Shown one piece after another: positions 61,683-64,000 of a stretch of DNA of 64,000 bases. The number at the start of each line of letters is the position of its first letter. Position 1 is the first letter of the stretch. Made by a program: the position numbers and the translations under genes. Below the pieces are notes generated by a model. It was not told where the DNA came from. It did no database searches and saw nothing but the letters and a program-made list of their open reading frames with translations. The stretch is from Tessaracoccus palaemonis (GTDB taxonomy: Bacteria > Actinomycetota > Actinomycetes > Propionibacteriales > Propionibacteriaceae): contig NZ_CP079216.1 of the NCBI RefSeq assembly GCF_019316905.1, positions 124,001-188,000 of the forward strand, read 5' to 3'.

Positions 61683-62555
61683 ATGGACTGGGACCTTGCT
61701 CAGCTGCGGGCGTTCGCCGCGGCTGTCGATGCCGGCAGCCTCGAGCTGGCCGCGCAGCGCCTGCACCTGACACCGTCGGCCGTGAGCCAGCGGCTCAAGG
61801 CGCTCGAGCGCAGTGTCGGCACGGTCCTGCTCCAGCGGAGCCGTCCCGTCCGGGCCACCGAGGCAGGCGCTCGGGTGCTTCGGCTGGCTCGGGAACTGGA
61901 GCTCCTGACCCGGGATGCCGCCGCGGAGCTCGGCGCGGACGACGAGGCGCCCGTGCTGCGGATCGCCGTGAACGCCGACTCTCTGGTCACGTGGGCGCTG
62001 CCCGCACTGGTCGAGGTCTCGGAGGTCGCGGGCATTCAGCTGGTGCGGGAGGACCAGGACGTCACCGCGGACCTGTTGCGGTCCGGCGACGTCGTGGGGG
62101 CCGTGACGAGCGAGGCGTCGGCGGTGCAGGGCTGCACCGTCGAGCGGTTGGGGACCATGACCTACCGACCCCGCGCGGCGCCGACCTTCGCGGGGCGCTG
62201 GTTCCCTCACGGCCTCACGGCGGCCGCTTTGGGGAGCGCGCCCGTGGTGGTCTTCGACGAGCACGACACGCTCCAGCACCAGGTGCTGGAGCGGTACGGG
62301 GCCTTTGCCCGTCGGGTCCATGTCGTGCCCGCCAGCGACGGGTTCAACGAGGCGGTCCGCCTCGGTCTCGGCTGGGGGATGGTGCCCGACCTGCAGGTGC
62401 CCGGCTGGACCGAAGCCGACGCCGTCGTCCTGGGCGACGCCCGGGATCACGTCGACGTCCCCCTCTACTGGCAGCAGTGGGCGCTGCGCACCCCGACCCT
62501 CGACGCCGTCGCCTCCGCCCTCCGACGCGCCGCGCGCACGTCGCTTGCCCCCTGA
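61683..62555 (+). CDS. lysG: LysR-type regulator of the LysE exporter (LysG/ArgP-like)
   Basis: This 290-residue protein has an N-terminal LysR helix-turn-helix (LRAFAAAVDAGSLELAAQRLHLTPSAVSQRLKALERSVG) and an effector domain. It belongs to the ArgP/LysG branch, judged by the AVNADSLVTWALPAL block and by its position divergent from lysE. It should activate the exporter when lysine or arginine builds up. ATG 61683 follows AAGGAG. Confidence 0.9.
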   Translation: MDWDLAQLRAFAAAVDAGSLELAAQRLHLTPSAVSQRLKALERSVGTVLLQRSRPVRATEAGARVLRLARELELLTRDAAAELGADDEAPVLRIAVNADSLVTWALPALVEVSEVAGIQLVREDQDVTADLLRSGDVVGAVTSEASAVQGCTVERLGTMTYRPRAAPTFAGRWFPHGLTAAALGSAPVVVFDEHDTLQHQVLERYGAFARRVHVVPASDGFNEAVRLGLGWGMVPDLQVPGWTEADAVVLGDARDHVDVPLYWQQWALRTPTLDAVASALRRAARTSLAP

Positions 62556-62564
62556 CCCGCACAA

Positions 62565-62632
62565 CTGTGGCCTGGTCCCCAGCACGCGCTGTATATCCGC
62601 GTGCTTCGGCTATAGCCACTTTTCTGCACGGA
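62565..62632 (+). repeat. 70-bp repeat shared with 46130-46206
   Basis: From GCACAACTGTGGCC to GCCACTTTTCTGCAC it aligns with the complement of 46130-46206. It lies between convergent genes. Confidence 0.65.
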
Positions 62633-62671
62633 CGGGCGGGGGTTGAGGTGTGGCTGGGGTGGTGGCTGGCG

Positions 62672-63931
62672 TCAGGCGAGCGACGGGGTGGTCGGGACGG
62701 CGCGGCGGGAGACGGTGAGGCAGAGCAGGGCGGCGGCCCCGCACAGGCCCGCCGCGATGTAGAACGCCGGGTCGTAGGTGGCGAAGGCGTCGCGGATCCA
62801 GCCGGCGCCGGCCGCCGCGGCGCCCGCGCCCAGCTGGTGCGACGCGAACACCCAGCCGTACACGACGGGGGACTCAGCCCCGAACCAGGCGCGGCACAGG
62901 GCGATGGTCGGCGGGACGGTCGCGACCCAGTCAAGGCCGTAGAACAGGATGAACACCCAGGTCGACGGTGTGGTGTCGGGGGACAGCAGGCCGGGCAGGA
63001 ATCCGAGTGCCAACCCGCGGCCGGTGTAGTAGGCCACGAGAAGCAGCGCGGGATTGAACCGGTCGGTCAGCCAGCCCGAACAGATGGTGCCCACCACGTC
63101 GAAGACCCCGACCAGCGCCAGCAGCGACGCCGACGTGGTGACCGGCATCCCGTGGTCGGTGGCGGCGGGGATGAAGTGCGTGCCGATCAGCCCGTTCGTG
63201 GTGGCGCCGCAGATGGCGAAGCTGCCCGCCAGCAACCAGAACGCCGGGTGCCGGGCGGCCCGGCCGAGGGCCGCGACGGTGGCGCGTGGACCGCCGGATC
63301 GGATCCGGGGAGCACCGGGATCGGACGTCGTGGCGCCGAGGGCCGTGGTCTCCAGGTCCTCAGGGTGCTCGCGCAGCAGGACCAGCACGATCGGGATCAC
63401 GGCCGCCGCGGCGATGGCGACGACCAGGGCCGCGCGCCGCCAACCGTCCTGCGTCGTCAGGTGGGCGATGATCGGCAGGAACACGAGCTGCCCGGCCGCG
63501 CTGGCGGCGGTCAGCACGCCGCTCACGAGTCCGCGGCGTGCGACGAACCAGCGCGCAGTCACCGTCGCGACGAAAGCCATCGACATCGAGCCCGTGCCCA
63601 GCCCGACGAAGACGCCCCAGTAGAGGATCAGCTGCCACGACTGGGTCATGGACACGGAGAAGGCCGAGCCCGCCGCGATCATCGTCAGAGCGAACACCAC
63701 GACGGGCCGCATGCCGAACCGGTCCATCAGCGACGCCGCGAACGGCGAGAACAGCCCGAACAGGGTCATGTTGACCGTCATCGCGAGCCCGATCGTGCCG
63801 TGCGACCAGCCGAACTCCATGTGCAGCGGGTCCATGAACACGCTCGGCACGGCACGGAAGCCGGCCGCGCCCAGCAGCACCAGGCAGGCGACCATCGCGA
63901 CCACCCAGGCCGGGTGCAGGGACCTCTTCAC
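62672..63931 (-). CDS. MFS transporter (monocarboxylate/oxalate type)
   Basis: This 419-residue protein has 12 membrane helices. LMDRFGMRPVVVFAL and GVFVGLGTGSMSMAFVATVTARWFVARRGLVSGVLTAASAAGQLVFLPI resemble the OFA/monocarboxylate branch of the major facilitator family, which moves organic anions such as oxalate, formate or lactate. The substrate is not decidable here. Start GTG 63931. The last 69 bases of the window hold no complete gene. Confidence 0.85.
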   Translation of the reverse strand: MKRSLHPAWVVAMVACLVLLGAAGFRAVPSVFMDPLHMEFGWSHGTIGLAMTVNMTLFGLFSPFAASLMDRFGMRPVVVFALTMIAAGSAFSVSMTQSWQLILYWGVFVGLGTGSMSMAFVATVTARWFVARRGLVSGVLTAASAAGQLVFLPIIAHLTTQDGWRRAALVVAIAAAAVIPIVLVLLREHPEDLETTALGATTSDPGAPRIRSGGPRATVAALGRAARHPAFWLLAGSFAICGATTNGLIGTHFIPAATDHGMPVTTSASLLALVGVFDVVGTICSGWLTDRFNPALLLVAYYTGRGLALGFLPGLLSPDTTPSTWVFILFYGLDWVATVPPTIALCRAWFGAESPVVYGWVFASHQLGAGAAAAGAGWIRDAFATYDPAFYIAAGLCGAAALLCLTVSRRAVPTTPSLA

Positions 63932-64000
63932 GCGTCACAGTCTCTGGCATCCTGCGGGTCGACGCCGCCCCGTCCGGCATGCGGCCCGGAACGCGCGACG

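Overview
This window is a chromosomal segment of a high-GC Gram-positive bacterium of the Actinomycetota, most likely a member of the Propionibacteriaceae (Tessaracoccus or a relative). That placement is an inference. It rests on strong G/C third-position bias, TANNNT -10 boxes placed 6-7 bases before leaderless ATG/GTG starts, a membrane proton pyrophosphatase next to pyruvate phosphate dikinase, a FemX-type peptidoglycan bridge gene, and the actinobacterial dispersed repeat built on GGTTCCCTGAGC..TTCGACA. There are no rRNA or tRNA genes, no insertion sequences, no CRISPR arrays and no prophage genes.

Layout. 0-2 kb: C-terminus of a class A penicillin-binding protein and a GT87-like membrane protein. 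2-7 kb: a two-component system divergent from a MacB-like ABC transporter. 7-9.5 kb: a RelE-type toxin-antitoxin pair and small orphan genes. 9.6-14.3 kb: alanine-racemase-like and FemX genes, a second GT87 protein, FKBP and a cytidylate-kinase-like protein. 15-18.6 kb: an M23 endopeptidase and a proton-pumping pyrophosphatase. 18.7-23.8 kb: a membrane-anchored beta-propeller protein, the PPDK regulatory protein and PPDK. 23.9-26.2 kb: a tandem family of DUF4190-like membrane proteins, one copy broken. 26.4-30.6 kb: yaaA and a three-gene ether-lipid operon. 31-34.6 kb: pta-ackA. 35-42 kb: an FMN reductase and the mrp cation/proton antiporter operon. 42.3-45.3 kb: endonuclease IV, then a second copy of the two-component system with the stump of a lost ABC transporter on one side and a tiny secreted-peptide gene on the other. 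45.3-52.4 kb: an ArsR-type regulator, uridine phosphorylase, an ABC-F protein, acyl-CoA ligase, rhodanese and a GDSL esterase. 52.7-54.4 kb: rpsF-ssb-rpsR-rplI. 54.8-64 kb: a cell-wall-anchored protein, small genes, serine dehydratase, a MarR-MFS operon, a LysE/LysG pair and a second MFS protein.

The most interesting system is split over two loci about 40 kb apart. Two closely related HisKA_3 sensor kinases and LuxR-type response regulators carry almost identical DNA-recognition helices. An 8-mer, ACTTTCGT, with a conserved flank lies (a) before the MacB-like ABC operon next to system 1, (b) before a 42-residue secreted peptide ending in a C-x8-C ring next to system 2, and (c) before a 38-codon stump of an FtsX/MacB permease next to system 2. 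In (a) and (b) the motif lies exactly 41 bases upstream of a CATCAT -10 box that is followed directly by a leaderless start codon. I infer a peptide-signalling or bacteriocin/immunity regulon whose second ABC exporter has been deleted.

Other themes are a pyrophosphate-centred energy module (hppA, ppdK and its regulator, with pta-ackA nearby), a probable ether-lipid operon, pervasive leaderless transcription, and at least five families of short intergenic repeats. One family is an 85-bp inverted-end repeat present five times. All names rest on reading the sequence; no database search was run.
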